DNA of 64,000 bases from Pseudobacillus wudalianchiensis (GCF_001685015.1 NZ_MAYT01000001.1:804500-868499); one strand, 5' to 3'. Numbered from the stretch's first letter, positions 53,282 to 62,449 are shown. Translations and numbers: made by a program. The notes: generated by a model from the letters alone, not told the origin.

Positions 53282-54478
53282 ATGAAAAAGGCTTGGAAGG
53301 TATTAAGCTCTACTGCTTTAGCTGCCTCTTTATTTGCAGTGCCAACAATGGGTTTTGCAGACCCAGGGCCCAGTCCGCAACAAGGAGAAAATCTATCCAT
53401 TGAAGGTTTCGTTAATTATGAAGAACTCGGTAAAAAGCTAGAGCAGATTCAAAAATCCAGTCAAGGGAAAGTAAAGGTTGAAACTGCAGGATACACAAAT
53501 CAAGGTCGCGGAATTTATAAGGTGTCGGTAGGTCACGGCAAAAAAGTTGTCTTGATCCAAAGTGAAATTCACGGAAATGAGAAGACAGGGACAGTAGCCC
53601 TGCTAAACATTTTACAAAATATTGGGTCAAGTAATTCTCCAGAAACAAAAAGAATTTTAGATGAACTGACGCTCGTTGTCATTCCTATGATGAATGTGGA
53701 TGGTTCGGAGTTGAGCCGCCGTGCGAATGATATGAATTGGTCGGAGGTTGTGGCTAAATTTCCACAGCTGGCAACTGCCAAGCCGGCATGGAACTATTAC
53801 TCCTACCCGGGAAGCTGGAATTATGATAAAAAACCTGGTTTTGACGTAAACCGTGATTTCCATCCAGACTTAAATTATGTTCCGAAGGCAGAAGACTTCC
53901 CAGGAGCATCTAATAAATACGGTTGGTATATTACACCTGAAGCACAGACGGTAAGAGATGTGTACAAGGATTTGAAGGCACAGTTTGGAAACGTCGATGT
54001 TTTCATTGATCTTCATCACCAGGGCTTCCCTTATGTAGAGGGAACAGATAACAGAGCGACCATGTCGATATCGGGCAAGTTTGTTACGAATCCAAACGGT
54101 CCTGGCGGTGAAAAATATGCAGCCTATGCGGATCAATATAAGTATGATTTCTCCCGTCAGCTGAATGTAGCCCTGTACAATGCTTTACAAGCAAAAGGAG
54201 AGTCAGTTTTCACCAACATTTCATTGTATGATCAAAATATTGATTTACCTGGCACTGCTTTAGGGTCATTTGCGTTAAATGGAAGTGGAACGGTTCTGTT
54301 TGAAGTGAGTGGTCAAACGCAAACCTTCGGGCAAAAGCAGAAAGGCCAGCTTGTAAAAACAGTAGAAACAGGTTTGATGGGAATCATTAATGGCGTGGCC
54401 GATGGATCTGTCCAACAATTAAATCCTGAAGACTATGATAAAATTCCTTTAAGCGCGAGGACTCCAGGGGGATTGTAA
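53282..54478 (+). CDS. Secreted M14 family zinc carboxypeptidase
   Basis: 398 residues. A Sec signal peptide of about 26 residues ends near GFADPG. The zinc ligands H97 and E100 lie in SEIHGNEKTG, the substrate arginine in FDVNRDF, the third ligand in FIDLHHQG, and the catalytic glutamate near the end in VLFEVSGQT. It removes C-terminal residues from peptides or cell-wall peptides outside the cell. GGGGG precedes the ATG. It stands alone between terminators. Confidence 0.9.
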   Translation: MKKAWKVLSSTALAASLFAVPTMGFADPGPSPQQGENLSIEGFVNYEELGKKLEQIQKSSQGKVKVETAGYTNQGRGIYKVSVGHGKKVVLIQSEIHGNEKTGTVALLNILQNIGSSNSPETKRILDELTLVVIPMMNVDGSELSRRANDMNWSEVVAKFPQLATAKPAWNYYSYPGSWNYDKKPGFDVNRDFHPDLNYVPKAEDFPGASNKYGWYITPEAQTVRDVYKDLKAQFGNVDVFIDLHHQGFPYVEGTDNRATMSISGKFVTNPNGPGGEKYAAYADQYKYDFSRQLNVALYNALQAKGESVFTNISLYDQNIDLPGTALGSFALNGSGTVLFEVSGQTQTFGQKQKGQLVKTVETGLMGIINGVADGSVQQLNPEDYDKIPLSARTPGGL

Positions 54479-54496
54479 AACGTATTTGCTTGTTAG

Positions 54497-54531
54497 CCGC
54501 GAACTGAGGTGTCATCAGTTCGCGGTTTTCT
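54497..54531 (+). terminator. Terminator after the M14 peptidase gene
   Basis: CCGCGAACTGA (54497-54507) pairs perfectly with TCAGTTCGCGG (54515-54525), followed by TTTTCTC. Confidence 0.85.
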
Positions 54532-54613
54532 CTATGTTTGAGAAATAATCAAGTGAACAGCACGGCTATCGTATGAAAAAAGTTTTTTACAGAAGGAATA
54601 TAGATTGAAGCAA

Positions 54614-55318
54614 TTATTTCTTTATTAAGCTAGTTAACTCGCTCATCGTTACACCGTTGGAAACCGCTTTTAGGAAACCGACGTTTTGCGCAAAATAGGT
54701 CGTATAGCCATCGCTTGATTTGACTGTCACGACATTTTTAAACGTTCCGGCTGGAGTCTTTAAAGTCCCATTGATAGCTATTATTTTATTTTTTACTTCC
54801 CAGTCTGTCCATTCCATTCCCACTTTTAAAGGATAGGCAAGATCAGTGAAAAAGGCAGCGTTAGGCCAGCCGGTATACAGGCCTTTACTGTCTTCCTTTG
54901 TAATGTAAAACCCCTCGTTATCAACCCATTTATCCCAGTCACGATATTTCCCGACATATTGGGTTTTATAATAGCTGCCCTCTGTTTTATAAGTATATAT
55001 TTTTGTTTTATCCATTAGAAAGCTGTACATTCTAACGTATTGTGAAGAAACATAGGCTTTTTTGTTGTTATAATTAATTTGAGACCAGCCATTTTTTAGT
55101 TGGGAATACACTGTTACGGCAGTATTATTCTTTAATGAACCGACTTTCTGGTAATTTGTCCCCGGCCCGCTTCTAACAGTTAAAGCACCGCTATCAATGC
55201 TTACCCAGCCAGTCTTAGCAGTGACGGCTGCTTGAGAAGTGGTTACAGAAAACGGCAGTGCTATCGCTAAGACTAATATAAATGCTAGTAAGCTTTTGAA
55301 CCCACCAATTTTACTCAA
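54614..55318 (-). CDS. Secreted bacterial SH3 domain protein
   Basis: 234 residues. A signal peptide ends near SQAAVTA. One SH3b domain follows (GALTVRSGPGTNYQKVGSLKNN ... VYSQLKNGWSQINYNNKKAYV, residues about 35-95). The rest (95-234) is a beta-rich domain of unknown type with repeated YK/W motifs and ends TMSELTSLIKK. SH3b domains bind cell-wall peptides. The start is TTG at 55318 with AGGAGG 7 nt upstream. It probably acts at the cell surface. Confidence 0.87.
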   Translation of the reverse strand: MSKIGGFKSLLAFILVLAIALPFSVTTSQAAVTAKTGWVSIDSGALTVRSGPGTNYQKVGSLKNNTAVTVYSQLKNGWSQINYNNKKAYVSSQYVRMYSFLMDKTKIYTYKTEGSYYKTQYVGKYRDWDKWVDNEGFYITKEDSKGLYTGWPNAAFFTDLAYPLKVGMEWTDWEVKNKIIAINGTLKTPAGTFKNVVTVKSSDGYTTYFAQNVGFLKAVSNGVTMSELTSLIKK

Positions 55319-55408
55319 CTTATAACCTCCTAAAATCTAATAGGTAAATTATATCAACTTTATTGTGATTGTAAACGGAATATTGCGACTTTAGAAGGGG
55401 GATGTGGA

Positions 55409-55879
55409 ATGCCTGTTATTGTGCATCGTCAATTTATTAAAGCACCCATTGAATTGTGTTTTGATCTTGCGCGGAACGTAGAGATTCATACAAAAACGAC
55501 AGAAAAAACAAAAGAAAGAGCCATTGACGGCGTCACAAAAGGGCTGTTGGAAGAAGGGGATACAGTTACCTGGGAAGCCATTCACTTTGGGGTTAAACAA
55601 AGGTTAACTGCTAAAGTAATCTGTATGGAAAAACCTGATCAGTTTGTGGATGTTATGGTGAAAGGCGCCTTTCACTCTTTTGTACATACTCATCAATTTA
55701 TAGAAGAAGGGGCGGGAACCATCATGACAGATGAGTTTGATTATAAGTCTCCATTTGGTTTGTTAGGTTCTCTGGCGGATAAGCTATTTTTGGAAAAGTA
55801 TATGAGAAGGTTTATTATTTCTCGAGCAAGGGAATTAAAGAAAATTGCAGAATCATTAGCAGCCAATAGCACGAAATAA
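55409..55879 (+). CDS. SRPBCC family protein
   Basis: 156 residues of the START-like (Bet v1) fold: the first strand HRQFIKAPIELCFDLARNVEIH, the mid strands DTVTWEAIHFGVKQRLTAKV and the C-terminal long helix MRRFIISRARELKKIAESL. Such proteins bind a lipid or other hydrophobic ligand in a cavity; some are labelled as cell-division inhibitors without proof. GGGGG precedes the ATG. Divergent from the SH3 gene. Confidence 0.83.
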   Translation: MPVIVHRQFIKAPIELCFDLARNVEIHTKTTEKTKERAIDGVTKGLLEEGDTVTWEAIHFGVKQRLTAKVICMEKPDQFVDVMVKGAFHSFVHTHQFIEEGAGTIMTDEFDYKSPFGLLGSLADKLFLEKYMRRFIISRARELKKIAESLAANSTK

Positions 55880-55996
55880 TTATACTGCCTGCTTTGACGT
55901 ATGATTTTGCATAGAAGCAAAGAGATCTATTTAATTAACAGGGAAAAAGCGTATTTTTCATTTGGATTATCGTGTAGTAGAAAGAAGGGATAAAGT

Positions 55997-56302
55997 TTGA
56001 CAGAAGAAAATAACGAACTGAAAAATAGCATTCAACGATTTTATGACTTATTGAAAAAATATCCAGACAGCCCTGATGCAGCGTATGATTTCGTGGTTTA
56101 TTTACGGTCCTTCTTAAAAATACAATCTAAAAAGCCTTTACCGACAATCGAGATTATGACGTTGCTTAAAAAGTATAAGCCTAACGTATTTTATGCGTTA
56201 CGGAAAATGGCTGAAAAAAACATCATGCTCAATATTTTGACAGAACTTCCTATGGAAAGTGAAGCAGCTGAGGAAAAAATAAAAAGGTTATTAAATAGCT
56301 AA
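55997..56302 (+). CDS. Hypothetical helical protein
   Basis: 101 residues, all-helical, no signal peptide or membrane helix. I do not recognise a family. The TTG start follows AGAAGGGA. The central part SPDAAYDFVVYLRSFLKIQ and the tail PMESEAAEEKIKRLLNS suggest two helical bundles. Charged and Lys-rich, so cytoplasmic. Possibly co-transcribed with the SRPBCC gene 117 nt upstream. Confidence 0.6.
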   Translation: MTEENNELKNSIQRFYDLLKKYPDSPDAAYDFVVYLRSFLKIQSKKPLPTIEIMTLLKKYKPNVFYALRKMAEKNIMLNILTELPMESEAAEEKIKRLLNS

Positions 56303-56462
56303 TCTATTTCTTGCTTTTTCGAGAAAGTAGTGGATTAAATCGCTTGTTTGGTGGGTAAATTAGTGATACAGAAATAGATGGAGCTATTTGTGGAAATGAA
56401 TGAGTGCTCGATTTTATTGCTCCGCAAAACGAAAGAACCTGGGAAAAATAGGAGGATTGTCC

Positions 56463-56630
56463 ATGGATAAAAAAGCGCTGCTTGAGATGTTACAGCATGA
56501 AAAAGATTTGTATGAGAATAAACAAATCGAAAATGCACTGAAAAAGGACAACGAGAAAAAGGAATCTTATCTGAGGGGCGTTGTGGAGGGGCTATCAATC
56601 GCGATTGCTATGGTAAAACAACAGTCATAA
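56463..56630 (+). CDS. Small coiled-coil protein, unknown
   Basis: 55 residues. The ATG at 56463 follows AGGAGG at 7 nt. A longer frame from 56400 has no ribosome binding site. The protein is rich in Lys, Glu and Leu (KALLEMLQHEKDLYENKQIE) and ends in a mildly hydrophobic helix, GLSIAIAMVKQ. I do not recognise a family. A terminator follows at 56668. Confidence 0.6.
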   Translation: MDKKALLEMLQHEKDLYENKQIENALKKDNEKKESYLRGVVEGLSIAIAMVKQQS

Positions 56631-56667
56631 TGAGTGGATGATGCTAAAATTTGATCAGGATGAAATA

Positions 56668-56695
56668 AAGTCAACAGGAATGTTGGCTTTTTTGC
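56668..56695 (+). terminator. Terminator after the small coiled-coil gene
   Basis: AAGTCAACA (56668-56676) pairs with TGTTGGCTT (56681-56689), one G-T pair, 4-nt loop, then T residues. Confidence 0.75.
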
Positions 56696-56988
56696 GTGTA
56701 TCAAGACAGAAAATAAGAAATTCTCTTCTTGCTGTATAGGAGAGAATGAACTTTCCTATATAGAGAAAACACCGTTTTTTTTAGGGGGATTTTCTAAATG
56801 CTAAGGATAATGATGTCCTTATATAATGTGTAGATCCTTCTTTTTTATACTGGAAAATAAAGTGAGTAAATGCTCCATTTAAAGACTTAAAAAGTTATCA
56901 TTAACATTTATAAGAGATAGCCGTCCGGTCCATAATATCAATGTGTCACGGAATGTAGCACACAGTCGCCAGTTTGGAGGTAGTAAAT
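56696..56988. other. AT-rich intergenic stretch before the Q-rich gene
   Basis: No gene or clear repeat is seen. It should hold the promoter of the Q-rich gene, but no box pair stands out. Confidence 0.4.
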
Positions 56989-57612
56989 TTGATTATTGGG
57001 TTATTAGTACTTGGCTTAATCATTGTGGCTATTATTTATTTTGCTTCCGGGGGCAATAAGAAGCAAACGGATAACAGCACAGCTGACTTGGCGATAGAAG
57101 ATGTGCCAAATTTAACAAGGGGGGACTTTATAATGGCTAAAAAAACAACTGAGGAAGTAACTGAGCAAGTAGTAGAACGAGTAGCTGAAAGAAAATTTGA
57201 AGAAGAGATTGGAGAAGAGTTAGCTCCTTTGAGACAGCAGTTAGATTCTATGTCATCTGCGCTGAATCAGCTTCAGAGCTCTCAACAGCAATTAGGTTCT
57301 GTTGGCCAATCATCTATGATGCAGAACGAGCAAGCGTCTCAATTGCTTCAGCAAATGCAGCAATTTAGAAGACAAGCTCAAAGTCAACAACAAGAGTCTT
57401 TCCAACAACTTCAACAAACCGTTCAACAAGCAGCACAAATGTTAGGAAGTGTAGGACAAACCCTTCAATCGTTTAGCATTCTTAATCAAATGACTCAACA
57501 GATTGACCAGTCTCAACAGCAGTTGAAACAATTAAGTTCCCAGCAATACCTGCAAAACCAGCAAAATCAACGGCAGCAAGCCCAACAAGGAAATTCCTCT
57601 ATCCAGCATTAA
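56989..57612 (+). CDS. Membrane-anchored glutamine-rich coiled-coil protein
   Basis: 207 residues. A single membrane helix (residues 1-20) is followed by a polar linker and, from about residue 50, a long Gln/Ser-rich region with heptads (AERKFEEEIGEELAPLRQQLDSM and then QQLQ repeats) that should form a coiled coil with a low-complexity tail. The TTG at 56989 follows GGAGG at 8 nt; the TTG at 56974 overlaps that site. A second strong site, AGGGGGG, sits before an internal ATG at 57133, which would give a soluble 159-residue form. I do not recognise a family. Confidence 0.7.
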   Translation: MIIGLLVLGLIIVAIIYFASGGNKKQTDNSTADLAIEDVPNLTRGDFIMAKKTTEEVTEQVVERVAERKFEEEIGEELAPLRQQLDSMSSALNQLQSSQQQLGSVGQSSMMQNEQASQLLQQMQQFRRQAQSQQQESFQQLQQTVQQAAQMLGSVGQTLQSFSILNQMTQQIDQSQQQLKQLSSQQYLQNQQNQRQQAQQGNSSIQH

Positions 57613-57652
57613 TTTTAAAGCTGGGAAAAGCGATTTAAACGATAAGTAATAA

Positions 57653-57682
57653 AATACCCTCTGTCTTTCGACAGGGGGTATT
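57653..57682. terminator. Bidirectional terminator between convergent genes
   Basis: AATACCCTCTGTC (57653-57665) pairs with GACAGGGGGTATT (57670-57682) with one T-G pair and a 4-nt loop. Confidence 0.8.
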
Positions 57683-57745
57683 ACTATCGCTCGATATATG
57701 ACCATAATGTTTCTAACTATCCGGTTTGATCTTATCAGCCAGCTA

Positions 57746-58531
57746 TTACCTCTCGCAAGCCCAGCCATCTTTATCGCGGTCATGCTTTGAATCATAAGCG
57801 GGATGTCCTTTAGCAACACCTTTTGGATATTTCTTTCGAAGCTCTGTGCAGTTTTTAAATGACTCTTTTTTAGGTGCCGGCTTAGGTGTTGGAACTGGTT
57901 TTGGCTTTGGGGCAGATGGTGCCGGTTTTGTTGGAGCTGGCTTTGGCTTCACAGGAGCCGTTGTTTTTGGCGCACAGCCTCCGTTTGTAGCGTTCGCGTT
58001 AGACCAGATGCCAAGCTTTTTTTGCTTCGCCGTTGCTTCAGCAGCTTGTAATTCCTCTAAATATTGTGTGTTTGGAGGATAGATCGCGATACGGGCTAAT
58101 CCTTTTTCCAATAACGTTTTATTGAACATTTTATCGCCAAGATAAATATAAGCAAGAATGCGTCCATACTTATCGCGACTTTGGATGCCAATCTCCACCT
58201 TCACTTCTTTTCCAAGAAGGCTTTTCTTCGTAAAATCAGAAGCTTCTGGGCCATATAGTTGAACACATCGATTCGGATCTTTTGTCTCGGGAGTATCAAC
58301 TAGGATCAGTCTCACTGTTTCCTTTCTTCCCTTATAAGTGATTTTAATCGTATCACCGTCCACTACTTCGTTCACTTTAGAAGTAATCGCTGTTTGTGGT
58401 ACAGCTGCCTCCGCATGATTTTTTTCTTGTATAAGATCTCTTGCAAAAGGTGTAAATGAACTGCCAAGCAGCGATAAAGATAGAACGGCTGCTGCAAGAG
58501 GCTTTAACAATGTTAATTTCTTTCTGGACAT
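57746..58531 (-). CDS. Secreted thermonuclease with Excalibur domain
   Basis: 261 residues. A signal/anchor segment (about 1-30) is followed by a staphylococcal-nuclease-type domain (47-180). Catalytic residues are visible: R74 and D79 in VRLILVDTPETKD, E96 in GPEAS and R124 in DKYGRILAY. A Pro/Lys/Ala-rich spacer (about 190-222) links to a C-terminal Excalibur calcium-binding domain with the DRDKDGWACE motif. It degrades DNA or RNA at the cell surface or outside. AAGGAGAA precedes the ATG. Similar to YncB/YhcR-type nucleases of Bacillus. Confidence 0.92.
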   Translation of the reverse strand: MSRKKLTLLKPLAAAVLSLSLLGSSFTPFARDLIQEKNHAEAAVPQTAITSKVNEVVDGDTIKITYKGRKETVRLILVDTPETKDPNRCVQLYGPEASDFTKKSLLGKEVKVEIGIQSRDKYGRILAYIYLGDKMFNKTLLEKGLARIAIYPPNTQYLEELQAAEATAKQKKLGIWSNANATNGGCAPKTTAPVKPKPAPTKPAPSAPKPKPVPTPKPAPKKESFKNCTELRKKYPKGVAKGHPAYDSKHDRDKDGWACER

Positions 58532-58949
58532 AAGGGGCTATTCTCCTTTTGGTTAGTATACTGTAAAACCTTTACTTAGTAAGAAAATAGTACCACCATT
58601 ATAGGGAGATAGAAAGAGTTTTTTTAAAAAGGTTTTAATCTCATGACATTTGAATGAAGTAGAATGATAGATCTAATTAAATCGTTATATGAAAAAAACA
58701 TGGATGTTATGTTAAATGAATGGTTTTTATTTTAACTATAAGGATTTGTTAATGAAATTGGCGCCGCTTTAAAAATAGGCTCTGTTAAGGGCAAATGATA
58801 TGTTTAATGGTTGAGTAGAGCGGAAAGTGTCCGCCTGAAGGGAAATTAACAACCAAATTAAAAACAAAAACAGAAATAGGGCGGCTATAGCGTTCAGGGG
58901 ATGATCAGTGTGTTTTTATAACTGACAGGAGCAATTAATGAAATGAAGT
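58532..58949. other. Intergenic stretch between two secreted-protein genes
   Basis: No gene is recognised. A 23-codon frame at 58664-58735 without a ribosome binding site is the only readable piece. The nuclease promoter should lie near 58560-58620. Confidence 0.4.
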
Positions 58950-58986
58950 GAAAATAAAGAGGCTCCGGAAGCTAGAAGCCGGAGCC
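58950..58986 (-). terminator. Terminator of the secreted-protein gene
   Basis: GGCTCCGG (58961-58968) pairs with CCGGAGCC (58979-58986); on the minus strand TCTTTATTTT follows. Confidence 0.8.
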
Positions 58987-58995
58987 TTGTGAATA

Positions 58996-59478
58996 TTAAG
59001 GACGAACATTTGTCACCGTTCGGTCTGGATTAAGCGTGAAAGCTCGTGTAAAGCTTTTATTTACAGAAGAATTAATAGAGCCATCATCCATAGGAATGGT
59101 GACCTGAATACGATAATTGCCTGGAGGCAGAGTAGAGAGATTTATATCGGATATGCTATCAAATTCATATAAATCAAACAGTGGGTTCGTGCGCTCTACC
59201 CATGTGCTAAGAGAACCTTCTTTAGCTAAAATGCCAGAACTATTTTTGATGGCAAAAACAGGGATGTGCTTCGTTTTAACATCTGTCATATTAGATGAGT
59301 TGCCGCTTATAAAAAGAGTGGTTCGGAAAACATTATTCGCCGGAGAAGAATAAGCAGCTGTTACACCCACGTTTTCTCTAACTTCTGCTTTAGTAGTCGA
59401 TGTGTTTGTCACATCGGCAATGCTAATTCCGCCAAGCACCATTGTAGAAGCTAACAAAATTTTTCTTATCTTGTTCAT
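58996..59478 (-). CDS. Secreted protein of unknown function
   Basis: 160 residues. A Sec signal peptide (KIRKILLASTMVLGGISIA) ends near TTKAEV. The mature part looks like a single beta-sandwich domain (NNVFRTTLFISGNSSN, LPPGNYRIQVTIPMDDGS), as in surface or envelope accessory proteins. I do not recognise a family. The ATG at 59478 follows AAGGAGGGG; a longer frame starts upstream without a site. Confidence 0.72.
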   Translation of the reverse strand: MNKIRKILLASTMVLGGISIADVTNTSTTKAEVRENVGVTAAYSSPANNVFRTTLFISGNSSNMTDVKTKHIPVFAIKNSSGILAKEGSLSTWVERTNPLFDLYEFDSISDINLSTLPPGNYRIQVTIPMDDGSINSSVNKSFTRAFTLNPDRTVTNVRP

Positions 59479-59587
59479 AATTCCCCTCCTTATAAATACG
59501 ATCATCCTATCAGATTCACTATAGCCCTTTAACATACGGATTAAAAGAAAACGGAGAAAATGTAATGTTTTTTAATAAACGCAACCA

Positions 59588-59624
59588 AATAGAAATAAAC
59601 CTTCCTTGTTGTTAAAGAAGGTTT
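59588..59624 (-). terminator. Terminator of the Lys/Pro-rich membrane protein gene
   Basis: AAACCTTC (59597-59604) pairs with GAAGGTTT (59617-59624); on the minus strand ATTTCTATTT follows. Confidence 0.6.
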
Positions 59625-59655
59625 CAGATGGTTGACAAACACTCGTTTTCTTCAT

Positions 59656-60054
59656 TTACTCTTTCTGATTAAAAGAGGGGGAGTTAGGTTTTTCAACAGT
59701 AGGAGGTTCAGGTATAATGAGTGGTTTATCTTTTTGGGGGCGGTCTTTTTTAACGGCCGCCTCGTCATTATGAGATGTAGAGTCTTTCTTAGTTGATGGT
59801 TTGAACCACTCGGCAACCATTCCTTCCTGATGATCGTTTGCTTTAGGTTTTTCTTTCGCTTCCTCTTTAGTTGGAGCGGCCTGCTTTTTATCTGCCTTCA
59901 TGTTAGAAGGAGCGGGTTTCACAGCGGTTGTCTGTTTTACTTCATCGGAAGCAGACTGGCTTGTTAACAATTGATTAAGAGCAAGCAGTGAGAAAGAGAG
60001 AGTGAAAAGAAGCAGCGTTACCAAGTAAACTATCACTGATTTTTGCTGTTTCAT
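59656..60054 (-). CDS. Membrane-anchored Lys/Pro/Glu-rich protein, unknown
   Basis: 132 residues. One N-terminal membrane helix (about 6-26, VIVYLVTLLLFTLSFSLLAL) is followed by a long, disordered, Lys/Glu/Pro/Ala-rich region without a folded domain (KADKKQAAPTKEEAKEKPKA), ending PPTVEKPNSPSFNQKE. Two ATG codons follow GGGAGG; the second has better spacing. I do not recognise a family. It may be a surface spacer or an anchor for a partner. Confidence 0.6.
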   Translation of the reverse strand: MKQQKSVIVYLVTLLLFTLSFSLLALNQLLTSQSASDEVKQTTAVKPAPSNMKADKKQAAPTKEEAKEKPKANDHQEGMVAEWFKPSTKKDSTSHNDEAAVKKDRPQKDKPLIIPEPPTVEKPNSPSFNQKE

Positions 60055-60232
60055 CATTATACCTCCCAAGTCAGAGCGAATCGTACAATAGAAGTTTTCC
60101 TCTGCACTAGTTTAAGGCTTCTAGTAAGTTGATTCAACTTTCCCGTTGCAGACGGTTGGGTAAAGTAAATATCAACACCGTAATGTCTATGCTGCATAAA
60201 ATAAAGAAGGGGCGGTTGGGGGGAGGATAAGA

Positions 60233-60649
60233 ATGAAATGTCAGCAAAGCAAAAACAAAGAAAAAGACAAAAGTGAGAATGCTTATGAGAAGAAAAAATT
60301 AGAACTGGAAAAAGAGGTTGCGCTCGGTCTCTGGGTACAGGTGATTGGTCAAATCATTGAAATTAGGGGTTTATCCGGATTATTGTATATCGAGGAGGAC
60401 GAGGATTCAATTGGTGAGCAGCAAATTTTAACAGGTGTTTGGATTAAGACGATTGGTCAACTTTTAGAGTCTGTATCCGTTACAAGTCAGATTGGTGAAA
60501 CAAATGCAATAAGACTCCTGCAAGAGCAAAAAGTAGCTATCGCAGGAGATGTGCTTGCGTCAATCGGTTCAGCTTTTGAAGTAATAGGAGGGCTTCGAGT
60601 GCTAAAGGAAGAAAGAGCGGCTGTTACATCTCCCCGTATAATTCCGTAA
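60233..60649 (+). CDS. Small protein with three internal repeats, unknown
   Basis: 138 residues. After a charged N-terminus three related segments occur: ALGLWVQVIGQIIEIRGLSG (about 30-49), TGVWIKTIGQLLESVSVTSQ (about 67-86) and AGDVLASIGSAFEVIGGLRV (about 103-122). Each follows G-x-W/V-x3-IG-x3-E. The repeats are moderately hydrophobic helices. A repetitive Bacillus family (I recall the label DUF6944) looks alike, but this is uncertain. GGGGGAGG precedes the ATG. Confidence 0.65.
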   Translation: MKCQQSKNKEKDKSENAYEKKKLELEKEVALGLWVQVIGQIIEIRGLSGLLYIEEDEDSIGEQQILTGVWIKTIGQLLESVSVTSQIGETNAIRLLQEQKVAIAGDVLASIGSAFEVIGGLRVLKEERAAVTSPRIIP

Positions 60650-60783
60650 AGAGACAACCTGCTACTTTAAACATTGGTTACTACTCAATAATCAGCTAAT
60701 ACTGTATAGAAGAGCTGCATTCGATGCGGGAATGAGATTGTTAACAGCCTGATGGTATATAAAGTAGACTTTGTCTGCAATCT

Positions 60784-60810
60784 AAAACCCTGCTTTTTGA
60801 GCAGGGTTTT
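60784..60810. terminator. Bidirectional terminator between convergent genes
   Basis: AAAACCCTGCT (60784-60794) pairs perfectly with AGCAGGGTTTT (60800-60810). Confidence 0.85.
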
Positions 60811-60826
60811 AATAATATAAAGTATC

Positions 60827-61405
60827 TTAATAGTGATTGTGATGGTTATGCATATTTAGATCTTCTAAAGCTTGGCGCTCATGTTCTTCTCTGAACATTT
60901 GCTGCTGATACTCCATCGTTTGTTCTAAAATATCGAAATCATCATGGTCATCATTACTATAATTGCTGTAGGAGGAACTGGTTGAAAAAGAAAGGCTTGG
61001 AACGTAGTAAGGGTTTATTTTCTTTATACTTTCCTCCATTTCTTGAAGCATTTTTCTTCTCTTCTCCTCATCTCGTTCATCTACACGAGCATCGTGGAGG
61101 AAAAATATCATTATGATCCCTATTACCAATCCAAAAACAGCCGACATCACTTGAATCGTATCGGAGCTTCCAAAGGAAGAAAGAGAAGAGGCAAATAAAA
61201 GAGCAAAAAAATGAATGACCGCACATGATAATGCAGCAATGATCCCAGTAGAATATCGCTTTCTTAAAATATCCCCTGCACCTATACAAATAACATCTAA
61301 AAGAGTACTGACAAAAAGAGGATAAAACTTCTTCGGAAGTATAGAAAAGATAAGAGCAAGAACAAGAAAAGGCCATCCAGCTGAAAGTTCAAATAACATA
61401 AGCAT
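60827..61405 (-). CDS. Multi-pass membrane protein with His/Asp-rich tail, unknown
   Basis: 192 residues. About three or four helices lie in the first 105 residues (GWPFLVLALIFSILP, GIIAALSCAVIHFFALLFAS, VFGLVIGIIMIFFLHDA). A charged coiled segment (DERDEEKRRKMLQEMEESIKK) and a Ser/Tyr/Asp-rich region follow, and the end is NMHNHHNHY. I do not recognise a family. AAGGAG precedes the ATG. Confidence 0.65.
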   Translation of the reverse strand: MLMLFELSAGWPFLVLALIFSILPKKFYPLFVSTLLDVICIGAGDILRKRYSTGIIAALSCAVIHFFALLFASSLSSFGSSDTIQVMSAVFGLVIGIIMIFFLHDARVDERDEEKRRKMLQEMEESIKKINPYYVPSLSFSTSSSYSNYSNDDHDDFDILEQTMEYQQQMFREEHERQALEDLNMHNHHNHY

Positions 61406-61636
61406 CTACAACACTCCTTCTTTAAACAACTACTAACCTACAAATAAAAGTAAAGTAATTATAATTTGGAATTATTTCAATATCAATACAGAATAGATGT
61501 TTTTTGTAATTTTGCAAAGGGAAGAAAAGGGGGATCAACTGAACTTTTTATTGATTTAATTTCCAGTTATTCCATGTTATATGTTGTATAATTAGTTGTG
61601 TGTTTACTATTATAAATAAGCTCGGAGGCTGGAAGT

Positions 61637-62320
61637 GTGAGAAGAAAGAAGACGGTAAAAGCTTTTATTTCGCCGCTAACGACTGATAAATATTCGGGGA
61701 AAGATGTCATAGTGGGGGTAGGAATTACAACGTTCGCTATGATTGGAATATTTATAGTAAGTTTGCTGTTAGGTTTAGTGGAAGTGACAGGTATAGGGGT
61801 TAATCTAAAAAGTTTAATGTATTACACTGGTCTCGTTTTGGTTGCTGCTGGCTGGGAAGAGCTGGTGTTTAGGTGCTTCTTACTAACCCTTCTCATAAAA
61901 TGGTTTAAAAACCCATGGATCGCCATTCTCATTACCTCTATTTATTTTGGATATGTACACTTAGATAATGATCATGCTACTTTATTATCTGCTTTTAGCA
62001 ATGGTCTTGGGGGGGTTATGTTCGGAATCGCTTTCGTGAAAACGCGGAAAATTTGGTTTCCGTGGGCCCTTCATTTTGCCTGGAATTACGTTCAGGCACC
62101 GATCCTAGGTTTTCCGGTGAGCGGATTCAAGGTAGAAGGGATAGTAAAACTGAATTTGTTAGATCAAACATGGTTTTCAGGAGGATTATACGGACCTGAG
62201 GGAGGGGGAGTTGGCATCTCATTTCGTTTCATCGTCATTTTATTCATCGTATTATGGATAAAAAAATCACGAGGCACACTAAAAGAAAATGTATTGCCAT
62301 CTAACGATATTCCAGCATGA
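61637..62320 (+). CDS. CPBP family intramembrane metalloprotease
   Basis: 227 residues with about six helices. The CAAX-protease/bacteriocin-processing motifs are E74-E75-x3-R79 (GWEELVFRC), H108 in FGYVHLD and H146-x3-N150 in LHFAWNY. The family cleaves within the membrane and may serve bacteriocin immunity or protein maturation; the target is unknown. The start is GTG at 61637 after GGAGG. It stands alone. Confidence 0.88.
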   Translation: MRRKKTVKAFISPLTTDKYSGKDVIVGVGITTFAMIGIFIVSLLLGLVEVTGIGVNLKSLMYYTGLVLVAAGWEELVFRCFLLTLLIKWFKNPWIAILITSIYFGYVHLDNDHATLLSAFSNGLGGVMFGIAFVKTRKIWFPWALHFAWNYVQAPILGFPVSGFKVEGIVKLNLLDQTWFSGGLYGPEGGGVGISFRFIVILFIVLWIKKSRGTLKENVLPSNDIPA

Positions 62321-62449
62321 GTTCGATTAGAATAGATAGAGGAGATACATATAATTAAAAATGATATCGGCAGCCACCCTGTTCTGTTTAGGTGTGATTC
62401 TTTTCTTATTTAAAATTGAAAAAGGACTGTACAAGTAACTGGAGGAACC

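Noticed and set aside
53412..54136. Several minus-strand frames of 68-88 codons
   Set aside because: They are antisense to the M14 peptidase gene, and none has a ribosome binding site.
58664..58735. 23-codon open frame that looks coding
   Set aside because: Too short, no ribosome binding site; only a possible gene fragment.
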